Origin: Bacteroidales bacterium
GTDB lineage: Bacteria; Bacteroidota; Bacteroidia; Bacteroidales; Porphyromonadaceae
NCBI GenBank assembly: GCA_004555765.1
Contig: SFHG01000015.1
Span: forward strand, 1 to 35,130
Length of the DNA stretch: 35,130 nt
Direction: 5' to 3'
Part shown: positions 23,815 through 32,452 of the stretch, piece by piece
Layout: each line of letters begins with the position of its first letter
Position numbering within the stretch: the first letter of the stretch is position 1
Made by a program: the position numbers and the translations under genes
Notes under the pieces: generated by a model
The model's database searches: none
What the model was told of the DNA's origin: nothing
Seen by the model: the letters and a program-made list of their open reading frames with translations, nothing else

Positions 23815-24693
23815 TCAGCTTCTGCGACTGAATAGGTTTTGAAGCGCCGGGACATAGTCCGCATTCGTCGCTACAGAGCCAAACTTGACATCGTAGCGGC
23901 GGAAGATGGTGCGGAAGCGGTTCTCAGTCTCTTCCCAAAAACGGCGGTACGTCTCCCTAACACTCTGTGAGGAACTGTCAATGACGAGCGTCTCGCCCGT
24001 CTCCGCATCTCGCACCGTGAGCAGCCCCACGCTCGGTAATGTTGCCTCATGCTCGTCGTAGACCTGCATCGCCATCACGTCGTGTTTGCGGCGGACGATG
24101 GAGAGTGTGCGGTCGTAACCGCTTTCGTCGATGAAGTCGCTGAGGACGAATACGGTGGCACGTTTCTTTTGGACGTTATTGGCGAAGACGAGTGCTTCGG
24201 AGAGGTCGGTGCCGGGTTCCTCCGCTTCGAGGGTCAGAATTTCGTCCAAAATGTGGAGGACGTGCTTCCGACCTTTGCCCGGAGGAATGAACTTCTCCAC
24301 CTTATTGGAGTAAAAGATGACACCGACTTTGTCGTTATTTGTGATGGTGCTGAACGCGAGTGTGCCGGCAATCTCGGCGATGAGCTGCCGTTTCGTCCGC
24401 CCGGAGGTGCCGAAGAGTCCGCTCTTGGAGACATCGACGAGGAGAAGCATCGTCAGCTCACGCTCCTCTTCGTAGACTTTGATGAAAGGCTTGGCATAGC
24501 GTGCGGTGACGTTCCAGTCGATGTCGCGCACGTCGTCCCCTATCCGATACTCCCGGACTTCGGAGAATGACATACCTCTCCCCTTGAATGCACTCCGATA
24601 GGCACCCGAGAAGATGTTTTGGGAGAGGCGGTTCGCCTTTATCTCGATCTTTCGGATCTTTCGGAGGAGTTCGTTGCGGTCGTGGGTTTCCAT
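23815..24693 (-). CDS. DUF58 protein of the MoxR operon
   Basis: 292 residues, cytoplasmic. The DUF58 signature REYRIGDDVRDIDWNVTAR lies at about 47-65, preceded by SGAYRSAFKGRGMSFSEVREY. Despite the DUF58 name, a MIDAS-like DVSKS (D87, S89, S91) is present, with TVFVLSDFIDES later, so the VWA-like fold is probably metal-binding. DUF58 proteins are standard partners of MoxR AAA+ ATPases. It starts 23 bp after moxR and ends 2 bp before the next gene. Confidence 0.93.
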   Translation of the reverse strand: METHDRNELLRKIRKIEIKANRLSQNIFSGAYRSAFKGRGMSFSEVREYRIGDDVRDIDWNVTARYAKPFIKVYEEERELTMLLLVDVSKSGLFGTSGRTKRQLIAEIAGTLAFSTITNNDKVGVIFYSNKVEKFIPPGKGRKHVLHILDEILTLEAEEPGTDLSEALVFANNVQKKRATVFVLSDFIDESGYDRTLSIVRRKHDVMAMQVYDEHEATLPSVGLLTVRDAETGETLVIDSSSQSVRETYRRFWEETENRFRTIFRRYDVKFGSVATNADYVPALQNLFSRRS

Positions 24694-24716
24694 ATGTCGG
24701 ATCTTTTCCCTGCGAA

Positions 24717-25721
24717 TCAGGGTACTTCGACCTTATTGAGGATCTCGGAGACGATCTCGTCCGGTACGAGGTTATCGGCTTCGGCCTCATAGCTGAGCGC
24801 CACGCGGTGACGGAGGACATCGTGGCAGACTGCCCTAACGTCTTCGGGGATGACGTACCCTCTGTGCTTGATGAAGGCATAAGCCCGAGCGGCAAGCGCG
24901 AGGTTAATGGACGCACGGGGGGACGCACCGTTGGCAATCATTCCTTTGAGTTCCTTCAACCCCGCCTCTTCGGGGTAACGCGTCGCGAAGACGATGTCGA
25001 TGATGTACTTGTGTATCTTTTCGTCGATGTAGACTTTATGGACTACGTCGCGTGCCCGGAGAATCTCGGTGGTGGACACCACGGGCGTGACCTTGACTTT
25101 GTCACGGGCTATTTGAGAGGAGACGATGCTCATCTCTTCGGCCTTCGTGGGGTAGCCGACGTTCACTTTGAGCATAAAGCGGTCGCTCTGGGCTTCGGGA
25201 AGGGCGTAGGTGCCTTCCTGGTCGATGGGGTTTTGGGTGGCCATCACGAGGAAAGGCTTGGGCAGGGCAAACGTCTCGTCTGCTATCGTCACCTGACGCT
25301 CCTGCATCGCTTCAAGAAGCGCACTCTGCACCTTGGCCGGGGCGCGGTTGATTTCGTCCGCGAGGACGAGGTTGGAGAAGATCGGTCCTTTTTTGATGCT
25401 GAAGGTTTCGTTTTTCTGGCTGTATATCTGTGTGCCGATGACGTCGGCCGGCAGAAGGTCGGGCGTGAACTGGATGCGGCTGAAGTCTGCCTCCATAAGC
25501 TCGGCAAGGGTCTTGATGGCGAGTGTCTTGGCCAAGCCGGGGACTCCTTCGAGGAGGATGTGTCCATCGGCGAGAAGCCCTATAAGGAGACTTTCGCGGA
25601 GGTGTTTCTGCCCCACGATGACCCGTCCCATGCCTTGCTCGAGGAGGTCGAGGAAGCCGCTTTCCCTTTCGATGACTTCGCTCAGTTCTCTGACGTTTAC
25701 GGCGCTGTTGTCGTTAACCAT
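24717..25721 (-). CDS. MoxR-family AAA+ ATPase
   Basis: 334 residues. AAA_3 domain with Walker A GVPGLAKT (59-66), Walker B LVLADEINRAP, sensor 1 ATQNP and the C-terminal lid with ARASINLALAARAYAF-type block. MoxR proteins act as chaperone-like ATPases with VWA proteins; here the BatA, BatB and DUF58 products are the likely partners. First gene of the long minus-strand run. A good promoter lies upstream: TATATTTG at 25791-25784 with TTTG 21 nt further. Confidence 0.97.
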   Translation of the reverse strand: MVNDNSAVNVRELSEVIERESGFLDLLEQGMGRVIVGQKHLRESLLIGLLADGHILLEGVPGLAKTLAIKTLAELMEADFSRIQFTPDLLPADVIGTQIYSQKNETFSIKKGPIFSNLVLADEINRAPAKVQSALLEAMQERQVTIADETFALPKPFLVMATQNPIDQEGTYALPEAQSDRFMLKVNVGYPTKAEEMSIVSSQIARDKVKVTPVVSTTEILRARDVVHKVYIDEKIHKYIIDIVFATRYPEEAGLKELKGMIANGASPRASINLALAARAYAFIKHRGYVIPEDVRAVCHDVLRHRVALSYEAEADNLVPDEIVSEILNKVEVP

Positions 25722-25783
25722 ATCTTTGTGTCGTTTTGGTGTTGGCGCTAAAATTTCTCCCCTCCGTCCCCTGTTCGGAACTA

Positions 25784-25816
25784 CAAATATACTAATTCTT
25801 AGGGGCTGTTTGCAAA
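25784..25816 (-). promoter_or_regulatory. Promoter of the moxR-bat operon
   Basis: Minus strand: TTTG (25816-25813), 21-nt spacer, TATATTTG (25791-25784). Both boxes match the Bacteroidetes consensus (TTTG, TAnnTTTG), with a spacer near the usual 19-21. The moxR ATG lies 62 nt downstream. Confidence 0.8.
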
Positions 25817-25818
25817 CG

Positions 25819-25860
25819 AAAAAGACTCTGTCGGAGGCGAAAACTCCGGCAGAGCCTTTT
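25819..25860 (-). terminator. Rho-independent terminator of pckA
   Basis: Stem between 25820-25836 and 25844-25860, about 17 bp with two mismatches on plus that are wobble pairs in RNA. On the minus strand it is followed by a T tract (TTTTT). It begins 23 nt after the pckA stop. The moxR promoter boxes touch its far side. Confidence 0.85.
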
Positions 25861-25883
25861 ATTTATAGGACTTTAAGATTAGC

Positions 25884-27491
25884 TTAGAGCTTCGGACCGG
25901 CTGCTACGAGTGCCTTGCCTGCTTCGTTGCCCGTGAACTTCACGAAGTTCTTTTGGAAACGCTCTGCGAGGTCTTTAGCTTTCTTTTCCCATTCGCTTGC
26001 GTCCGCATAAGTGTCGCGGGGGTCAAGGATGGCGGGGTCTACGCCGGGAAGCGCTGTGGGTACCTTGAAGTCGAAGAAGGGGATGGACTTCGTGGGCGCT
26101 TTGTCGATGGAGCCGTCGAGGATGGCGTCGATGATGCCTCTCGTGTCCTTGATGGAGATGCGCTTGCCGGAGCCGTTCCAGCCCGTATTCACGAGGTAAG
26201 CGGTAGAGCCGTTTGCCTCCATTTTCTTCACGAGTTCTTCAGCGTACTTCGTGGGGTGGAGCGAGAGGAATGCCGCACCGAAGCATGCAGAGAATGTGGG
26301 GGTAGGCTCGGTGATGCCGCGCTCGGTACCTGCGAGCTTGGCGGTAAAGCCGCTGAGGAAATAGTACTTCGTCTGCTCGGGGGTGAGGATGGAGACGGGA
26401 GGCAGCACGCCGAATGCGTCCGCAGAGAGGAAGATCACCTTATTGGCAGGACCCGCTTTGGAGACGGGCTTGACGATGTTGTCGATGTGGTAGATCGGGT
26501 AGGAGACACGTGTATTTTCGGTCACGCTCTTGTCCGTGAAGTCGATCTTGCCGTCCTTGTCCACGGTGACGTTTTCGAGGAGTGCGTCGCGGCGGATGGC
26601 CTTGTAGATATCGGGTTCGCTCTCCTTGGAGAGGTTGATTACTTTAGCGTAGCAACCGCCTTCGAAGTTGAAGATGCCGTCTTCGTCCCAGCCGTGTTCG
26701 TCGTCGCCGATGAGTTTACGCTTCGGGTCGGTGGATAGGGTCGTCTTGCCGGTGCCGGAGAGGCCGAAGAAGATGGCCGTCTCGGTACCTGCCATATTGG
26801 TGTTTGCGGAGCAGTGCATAGAGGCCATACCTGCGAGGGGAAGGCGGTAGTTCATATAGGAGAACATCCCCTTCTTCATCTCACCGCCGTACCAGGTATT
26901 GATGATGACCTGAATCTTTTCGGTGAGGTTAAAGACGACAGCCGTCTCGGAGTTCAGTCCGAGCTCCTTGTAGTTTTCGACCTTGGCTTTGGAGGCGTTG
27001 AGGATGAGGAAGTCGGGTTCGCCGAAATCCTTGAGCTCTTCCTCCGTGGGGCGGATGAACATATTCTTCACGAAGTGTGCCTGCCAAGCCACTTCCATCA
27101 CGAAGCGGAGTTTGAGGCGGGAAGAGGGGTTGGCGCCACAGAAGGCATCCACTACGTAGAGTTTTTTGCCGGAGAGCTCGTCGGTGGCGATCTTCTTGAT
27201 CGTCTTCCACGCTTCTTCGGTTACGGGTTTATTGTCGTTCTTGTATTCATCGCTGGTCCACCAGATCGTGTCGCGGCTGGTGTCGTCCATCACGAAGAAT
27301 TTATCTTTGGGCGAGCGACCGGTGAAAATGCCGGTCATCACGTTCACGGCACCAAGCTCGGTCACTTGTCCGCGTTCGTAGCCTTCGAGGTCGGGTCTTG
27401 TTTCCTCAGCGTAGAGCTGATCGTAAGAGGGGTTATAGACTATTTCGGTCGCACCCTTGATGCCATACTTTTCTAAATCTACTTTAGCCAT
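25884..27491 (-). CDS. pckA: Phosphoenolpyruvate carboxykinase (ATP)
   Basis: Interconverts oxaloacetate and phosphoenolpyruvate with ATP/ADP; in anaerobic Bacteroidetes it often runs in the CO2-fixing direction toward succinate. 535 residues from the ATG at 27491. The frame is open for 76 more codons upstream, but these run through the promoter and start with no homology, so they are rejected. Motifs: FTGRSPKDKF (56-65), kinase-1 P-loop GLSGTGKTTLS (243-253), kinase-2/metal IGDDEHGW (261-268). Own promoter (27592-27585) and terminator (25819-25860), so it is a single-gene unit with a leader of about 85 nt. Confidence 0.97.
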   Translation of the reverse strand: MAKVDLEKYGIKGATEIVYNPSYDQLYAEETRPDLEGYERGQVTELGAVNVMTGIFTGRSPKDKFFVMDDTSRDTIWWTSDEYKNDNKPVTEEAWKTIKKIATDELSGKKLYVVDAFCGANPSSRLKLRFVMEVAWQAHFVKNMFIRPTEEELKDFGEPDFLILNASKAKVENYKELGLNSETAVVFNLTEKIQVIINTWYGGEMKKGMFSYMNYRLPLAGMASMHCSANTNMAGTETAIFFGLSGTGKTTLSTDPKRKLIGDDEHGWDEDGIFNFEGGCYAKVINLSKESEPDIYKAIRRDALLENVTVDKDGKIDFTDKSVTENTRVSYPIYHIDNIVKPVSKAGPANKVIFLSADAFGVLPPVSILTPEQTKYYFLSGFTAKLAGTERGITEPTPTFSACFGAAFLSLHPTKYAEELVKKMEANGSTAYLVNTGWNGSGKRISIKDTRGIIDAILDGSIDKAPTKSIPFFDFKVPTALPGVDPAILDPRDTYADASEWEKKAKDLAERFQKNFVKFTGNEAGKALVAAGPKL

Positions 27492-27584
27492 GGTATGTGT
27501 AAAAGTGTATGTATGTGAAGTGTAAAAAGTTCGTGTTCTCTCTCGGGAAAAATCTGCTTTAGGTCTCCCTTTCGAAATGCAGAG

Positions 27585-27616
27585 CAAATATAGAAATAAT
27601 TCTTGTAATAGCCAAA
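27585..27616 (-). promoter_or_regulatory. Promoter of pckA
   Basis: Minus strand: TTTG (27616-27613), 20-nt spacer, TATATTTG (27592-27585), a full match to the Bacteroidetes consensus. The -7 box is nearly the same as that of moxR. Confidence 0.82.
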
Positions 27617-27648
27617 AGACGATTGCCCTCAGTACTTTTCCGGAACCT

Positions 27649-29724
27649 TTACCGAACAACGATTTCGTCCGTGAAAAGCCAGACACCTTTCTTGTACGGC
27701 TTCGCTTCGCAGCGGACATATCGGGTGATGACGGGCTCTCCGTCCTCTGAGACCCACGAGTAGGTTTTGTAGTCCACCAGAAGGGATTCGTCCGTGATGT
27801 GAGTGATAGAGGTCAGTTTCTTAAACCTCTTGCCATCTTCCGAGACGTAGAATGTTACTTCCTCGGGGAGAAACACCCCGGGATTTTTGACCTGCATAAA
27901 GTCCAAACCGATTTCCCGCACTGCCGTACTCTTCCCCAGGTCGACCGTGACATCAAGGCCCGAGGGAATGAACCCTTGCCACAACCCGTCGTTATAGCTC
28001 CATCCGCCCCGTCTGCCGTCGGTGAGGGCCGACATCCCACCTGCTTCGTATTGTGAGGCATAGGGCTTCGCATAAGTCACCGGTTTGCGGGTGGTCAAAT
28101 TGGGTTCCGAGGAGACTGCTTTCGTCCTGTTGCCAACCTCGTTTGCGAGATCAAAGGTGCTGTATCCTGCTGCCCTCAATCGGGTCAGCGCCTTGAGTAC
28201 CCTCTTCTTGAAACCCGGGTAGTCTTTCTGCTCCATCGGGCTCCAAGCGATTTCGGCAAGAGCCAGAAGGCGCGGGTAGAGCATATATTCGAGGTGTTCC
28301 GCGGTTGGGACGTATTCGGTCCAAAGGTTGGCCTGTACGCCTTTGATGCGCTCTGCCTCCTCGGGGATAAGTCCGGAGGGGACGGGATCGAAGGCGTAGA
28401 CTTTCTCCAGTGGCAGGTATCCGCCTATGGCTTCCGGCTCCCGTGTCGGGGCATCTTGGTACTGATCGAAGTAGCAGAAGGCTCCGGGTGTCATAATGGC
28501 GTTATTGCCCTGCTTTACTGCCGTCAAGGATCCCTCCGTCCCTCTCCAAGTCATCACTGTGGCACCGTGACCGAGTCCGCCCTCCGTGATTTCGTCCCAG
28601 CCGATGATCTTCCTTCCTTTTTTCTCCACAAACTCCTGCACCCTGCGGATGAAGTAACTCTGAAGCTCGTCGGTGTCACGGAGATGCTCCTCTTTCATTC
28701 TCCTACGGCAGAGGGGACATTCCTTCCAGGATGCCTTACCGGCTTCATCGCCTCCGATGTGTATGTATTCGGAGGGGAAAAGTTCCATCACTTCCGTAAG
28801 CACGTCCTCCAAGAAACGAAACGTCTCCTCGTTCCCCGCGCAGAAGTCGGCTTCTTTGTACGGCTCGTGTGTACAGGAGAGCCGGGGGTAAGCCGTCAGT
28901 ACTTCTTCGCTGTGCCCCGGCATCTCTATTTCGGGTACGATGGTGATCTGTCTTGCCCGCGCATACCTTACCAGGTCGCGGATGTCTTCCTTCGTATAGT
29001 AGCCACCGTAGGCGCCGGGCTCGCCTCCGTTTGCGTACCTCCGGTCTCCGACCCACCACTTTTCCCAAATGGCTTCGTCCCTCCATGCCGCGAAGTCGGT
29101 CAGTAGCGGGTACTTCTCGATCTCAATCCGCCAACCCGCGGCATCCGTGAGATGGAGGTGCAGCCGATTCAGCTTGAGGCGTGCCATGGCATCAATCTGT
29201 TTCTTTATCACCTCTTTGTCAAAGAAATGGCGGGACACGTCGAGCATCAAGCCCCGATAACCGAACCTCGGCTCGTCCGTGATCTCTGCAAAAGGAATCT
29301 CTGTGCCATCCTCTTTCAGCGAAAGGAGTGTCTGTATCCCGTAAAAGAGGCCTGCTTCTCCGGTCGCTTCGATGGTTATCCCTTTCCCAGAGACGCACAG
29401 CACGTATCCCTCCGGGGTCGACACCCCGGGGAGTGTGTTTTTGAGTCTGAGATTCAGGTGACTGAGTGATTTCTCTTTTTTGCTTACGGCCGGAACCAAT
29501 CCGCACGTCCTTAGGTAGTCACTCAGGCGCACCCGGATCTCGGCGGGTGCATCGATGACCGGCTTGTCGCTTGTCCGAAGATGAAACGCCCCGTTGCCGG
29601 GGACTACGTGCTTGGGACGTGGGATGACGGGCAAATCGTCGACCGGAGTGGCGGACTCGGTGCGGATTGATGAGAAAAGTAGTAGGAGTAAAAGGAGAGC
29701 GATTTTTCCGAATATACGTGCCAT
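27649..29724 (-). CDS. Beta-N-acetylhexosaminidase, GH20
   Basis: Exported hydrolase releasing terminal GlcNAc/GalNAc from glycans. 691 residues. Signal peptide 1-25 (hydrophobic run of leucines, SIRTESA). GH20b domain (about 30-150), catalytic GH20 barrel (about 155-500) with RGLMLDVSRHFF, HLHLTDAAGWR (normally TDDQGWR; the D-Q pair is A-A here), EIEMPGHSEE, and the catalytic pair D326-E327 in IHIGGDEAG. The C-terminal part (about 570-691) has a beta-sandwich of F5/8 (CBM32) type with GGWSYNDGLWQGF and RYVRCEA. No secretion-system tail at the C-terminus. Possible use: host mucin or N-glycan trimming. Confidence 0.95.
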   Translation of the reverse strand: MARIFGKIALLLLLLLFSSIRTESATPVDDLPVIPRPKHVVPGNGAFHLRTSDKPVIDAPAEIRVRLSDYLRTCGLVPAVSKKEKSLSHLNLRLKNTLPGVSTPEGYVLCVSGKGITIEATGEAGLFYGIQTLLSLKEDGTEIPFAEITDEPRFGYRGLMLDVSRHFFDKEVIKKQIDAMARLKLNRLHLHLTDAAGWRIEIEKYPLLTDFAAWRDEAIWEKWWVGDRRYANGGEPGAYGGYYTKEDIRDLVRYARARQITIVPEIEMPGHSEEVLTAYPRLSCTHEPYKEADFCAGNEETFRFLEDVLTEVMELFPSEYIHIGGDEAGKASWKECPLCRRRMKEEHLRDTDELQSYFIRRVQEFVEKKGRKIIGWDEITEGGLGHGATVMTWRGTEGSLTAVKQGNNAIMTPGAFCYFDQYQDAPTREPEAIGGYLPLEKVYAFDPVPSGLIPEEAERIKGVQANLWTEYVPTAEHLEYMLYPRLLALAEIAWSPMEQKDYPGFKKRVLKALTRLRAAGYSTFDLANEVGNRTKAVSSEPNLTTRKPVTYAKPYASQYEAGGMSALTDGRRGGWSYNDGLWQGFIPSGLDVTVDLGKSTAVREIGLDFMQVKNPGVFLPEEVTFYVSEDGKRFKKLTSITHITDESLLVDYKTYSWVSEDGEPVITRYVRCEAKPYKKGVWLFTDEIVVR

Positions 29725-29749
29725 AGGTGCTTGATGCGATTGTTTGGCT

Positions 29750-29757
29750 TAAAGGTA
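29750..29757 (-). promoter_or_regulatory. Weak -7 box of the GH20 gene
   Basis: Minus strand TACCTTTA, one mismatch from TAnnTTTG, 25 nt before the ATG. No TTTG at the correct -33 distance. Confidence 0.4.
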
Positions 29758-29800
29758 CCCAAAAAATGAGTACCTCCCGGATCCTCAGACGCATGTCGAA

Positions 29801-29885
29801 GAGATACGGACCGAGGCGTTTGGTTTGGTCTGTGACGGGATAAATTTTTGGTCCGTGTCTCGAGGAAGCGAGATACGGACCAAAA
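29801..29885. repeat. 23-bp lattice repeat array E
   Basis: Units start at 29803 (GATACGGACC, reverse), 29827 (GGTCTGTGAC, forward), 29850 (GGTCCGTGTC, forward) and 29872 (GATACGGACC, reverse): spacing 24, 23, 22. The last pair makes a 17-bp hairpin, 29846-29862 with 29869-29885, one wobble, 6-nt loop, about 76 nt after the ppiD stop. It lies between ppiD and the GH20 gene. The rest of the 29725-29961 gap holds the weak GH20 -7 box and nothing else recognised. Confidence 0.85.
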
Positions 29886-29961
29886 GTGAATCGATTGTTT
29901 GCCCTATGCAAGTGCGGAGTCTGACCCCGCAAATGTGTCAGGCAAAGTGTAGTATGGACTG

Positions 29962-32115
29962 TCAGAAGAACTTGTAGCGGAGGTCTTCTATCTTCGCCTT
30001 CTTCATTATCTCCTGAAGGGCCGTAGCGCGTACCATACCCGCATAGCCACTCGAGATCTCTGCTCCTTTGGCTTCGGGAGTAGCCGCGTTCGGGTCTTGG
30101 GTGCGGGAGAGGACATTGAGGAGGTAGACGCTGCCGTTTCCTTTCACAGGGGTGAGTTTGCCGGGTTGTGCATAGACCGCGGCGGCGTTAATCCCCGGTT
30201 GATAGCCTACGGCTTCCAGTCTCCGGGTGGAGAACTTGACGAAGTTGAGGGTGTCGACGACACCACCGGTCTTGCCTGCGAAGTCGCTAAGGGACGTGTA
30301 GCCCGCTTTCTTCAATTGATCGAAGAGATAGTCGGTCTTTTTCTCGGCCAGAACCACGTTTTTGACCTCGTCCTTGATGCTTTCGAGCGGCATTGCACCG
30401 GCTTCGTATTTCCCCTTGACTTTGGCAATGATGTACTGTCCCTGGGTCTCCATAATGGGAGAGACGGCACCCTCTTTGTTTTGCATAATCCAGCGGACGA
30501 CTTCGCGGCTTCCGGGCATACCGTAGCCGAGCATCGGCTGAGAGGCCGAGATACGCTGGTTTTTGAGTACTTGGTAGCCGGCATTAAGTGCGGCGGTATC
30601 CAGGTCAGCGACCTCCTTATTATTGGCGAGGAAGGAAGAGAGCTCATTGTAGAGCGCACCTTGCGTCTCTGGACTTGCTTCCACGGTCTTGACCATAAAG
30701 GCGATGTTGTACTTATCCACATTCGGCTTGGCTTCGCTCACGAGGACGATGTGCTCTCCGTACTTGGAAGTGAAGCGGAAGGGTACACCAACCCGGGCAC
30801 CATAGATGGCTTTGGCAAAGTCTTCGCTCACGTACTGTGTCGCCATGGCTTCGGAGAGCCAGCCGATTTCGCCTCCGTTGGCACTGGAGTTGCGATCCAG
30901 TGAGTGTGCGGCGGCTTGTGCGGAGAAGTTGTCGACGGAGGGGTTGGCCTGAATGGCGGTGAAAAGGGAGTCGGCGTTCACTTGCCCCTCAAACGAACCT
31001 TTCGGCGCCAGTACGATGTGGCGGACGTGGAGACTCTCGGGGGCGTTCTTTTTGCCGACAAGCTTGATGACGGAGTAGGTCGCACCTTCCGTCATAATTT
31101 CAGAGACTGCTCCGGGAGCGGCAGTGGTGACGAATTCGAGCGCGGCTTGGGAGATGCCGGCACCCTGCAAGTCGGCGAGGGTGAGGTAGACGTCGTTGTA
31201 GGGGACATCGGAGTACTCTTGGAGGACGAGTGCGGGAGCGTCCCCCTTGAGGAGCTCGGCGCGTGCGGCTTCGACATCAGCCTTGGCTGCGGCGAAGTCT
31301 GCGTCATTGGGGGAGATATTGGCGTAAACAAGGTCTGCCACGGCGCCGGCCTCGGTCTTCATAAGGTCGAGGTTCTCGTCGTAGTACTTCTTGATGTCGT
31401 TGTCGGTGACCGTGACGAGCGAGTCGCTGACGGCAGTGATCTTCTGCTCTACGTAGGCGATGTCTGCGATGGTCGCGTCGGCTTTGACGGCTTCGTCGAC
31501 TTCGAGCTTATTGGCTACGATGGCTTTGGCGATGAGGTTATTGTACTTCTCGGAGAGGGCGTAGTTGCGGACCTGCTTCTCGGTATCGGACCACATAGTG
31601 CGGAGCTTGTCGTACTGAGCCTTTTCTTCGGGCGTTGCACCTGCGTCCTTGGCGTTAATCTGCTTGAGGAAGTTGAGCAGCCCCACCTTATCGAACGCCC
31701 CGGTCTCGGGATTGGCAAACATCGGATTCTGGAGGATCACCGGGGAGATATTGTCGCCCTGTACGAGCTGATAGGTTTCCGCGGGCGTGACGGTAAGTCC
31801 GATCTTATCCGCCTCTCCCTGCAGGAGTTTCTCGGCCACAATCGCGTTATACACCTGGTTGCGGAGCTGGACGGTCTGCGCTTCGTCCAGATTCTGACCC
31901 CGGGCGCGGACTTGCTCTTCCACCCGTTCGACGCGGGCATTGTAGTCATTGATGTTTACCTCTTTGCCGTTGACGTAAAAGGCGTTCATACCCCTTGCGC
32001 GAAGCAGGGTGGTTCCTCCGTTGATGAGGTCGCCTGCGAGAAACGCCGCCATGGCGAGTCCGATCGCGATTACGAGGCACCCGGCTTTACTTCTGATCTT
32101 GTCTAATGTTGCCAT
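29962..32115 (-). CDS. PpiD/SurA-type peptidyl-prolyl isomerase foldase
   Basis: Inner-membrane-anchored periplasmic chaperone for outer-membrane proteins. 717 residues. Single N-terminal membrane segment (about 13-30), SurA-N-like helical region (about 40-210) and PPIC rotamase (about 360-460) with SLHVRHIVLAPKGS, GGEIGWLSEAM and FGxxHIVLVxE-like block. A second, degenerate rotamase-like region follows (about 480-600). This matches the SurA_N_3/rotamase proteins of Bacteroidetes usually annotated PpiD. Divergent from the acyltransferase gene; promoter boxes at 32236-32267, so the leader is about 115 nt. Confidence 0.9.
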   Translation of the reverse strand: MATLDKIRSKAGCLVIAIGLAMAAFLAGDLINGGTTLLRARGMNAFYVNGKEVNINDYNARVERVEEQVRARGQNLDEAQTVQLRNQVYNAIVAEKLLQGEADKIGLTVTPAETYQLVQGDNISPVILQNPMFANPETGAFDKVGLLNFLKQINAKDAGATPEEKAQYDKLRTMWSDTEKQVRNYALSEKYNNLIAKAIVANKLEVDEAVKADATIADIAYVEQKITAVSDSLVTVTDNDIKKYYDENLDLMKTEAGAVADLVYANISPNDADFAAAKADVEAARAELLKGDAPALVLQEYSDVPYNDVYLTLADLQGAGISQAALEFVTTAAPGAVSEIMTEGATYSVIKLVGKKNAPESLHVRHIVLAPKGSFEGQVNADSLFTAIQANPSVDNFSAQAAAHSLDRNSSANGGEIGWLSEAMATQYVSEDFAKAIYGARVGVPFRFTSKYGEHIVLVSEAKPNVDKYNIAFMVKTVEASPETQGALYNELSSFLANNKEVADLDTAALNAGYQVLKNQRISASQPMLGYGMPGSREVVRWIMQNKEGAVSPIMETQGQYIIAKVKGKYEAGAMPLESIKDEVKNVVLAEKKTDYLFDQLKKAGYTSLSDFAGKTGGVVDTLNFVKFSTRRLEAVGYQPGINAAAVYAQPGKLTPVKGNGSVYLLNVLSRTQDPNAATPEAKGAEISSGYAGMVRATALQEIMKKAKIEDLRYKFF

Positions 32116-32235
32116 TTATTTTCTACTGTTGTTTATGCACCTAACAACTTAAAAATCGCCCATCCGTCCGAGGTTGAAGAAGCGCTTTGGCACACCGCTC
32201 TTTCCCGGTCAAATGAGGACACACTTTTCAGAGTG

Positions 32236-32267
32236 CGAAGGTACCCATTTTTGCCGACTTGGTCAAA
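32236..32267 (-). promoter_or_regulatory. Promoter of the PpiD gene
   Basis: Minus strand: TTTG (32267-32264), 20-nt spacer, TACCTTCG (32243-32236), one mismatch from the -7 consensus. The start codon is 120 nt downstream. Confidence 0.6.
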
Positions 32268-32341
32268 TGCTGATTCCAAGTGCCGGAAAATTTCTTCTTT
32301 TTACGAGACGGTCGCAGACGGGTTTATTAGCGATTTAGAAG

Positions 32342-32349
32342 TATCTTTG
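32342..32349 (+). promoter_or_regulatory. -7 box of the acyltransferase gene
   Basis: TATCTTTG, a full match to TAnnTTTG, about 100 nt before the ATG at 32453. No proper -33 TTTG. Confidence 0.55.
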
Positions 32350-32452
32350 CCCGAGAGTGCCGATCAGGGGGCAGAATGTCTCCGGAGATTCCGGAGCGTT
32401 TTCCGCCGGATTTCTGCGCCCAATTTATGCATAAACTTTCATTCACACAGAT

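Larger units (their letters stand above)
32116..32452. other. Divergent intergenic region, PpiD gene and acyltransferase gene
   Basis: 337 bp with no gene. It holds the PpiD promoter (32236-32267, minus) and a plus-strand -7 box TATCTTTG (32342-32349) facing the acyltransferase. Both leaders exceed 90 nt. No lattice array and no clear hairpin was found here. Confidence 0.6.

Noticed and set aside
27492..27719. 76-residue N-terminal extension of PckA
   Set aside because: Covers the promoter boxes at 27585-27616 and part of the GH20 3' end; the family starts at the ATG at 27491.
30904..32106. 400-codon plus-strand frame opposite the PpiD gene
   Set aside because: Antisense shadow, low-complexity composition (V, G, D, L).
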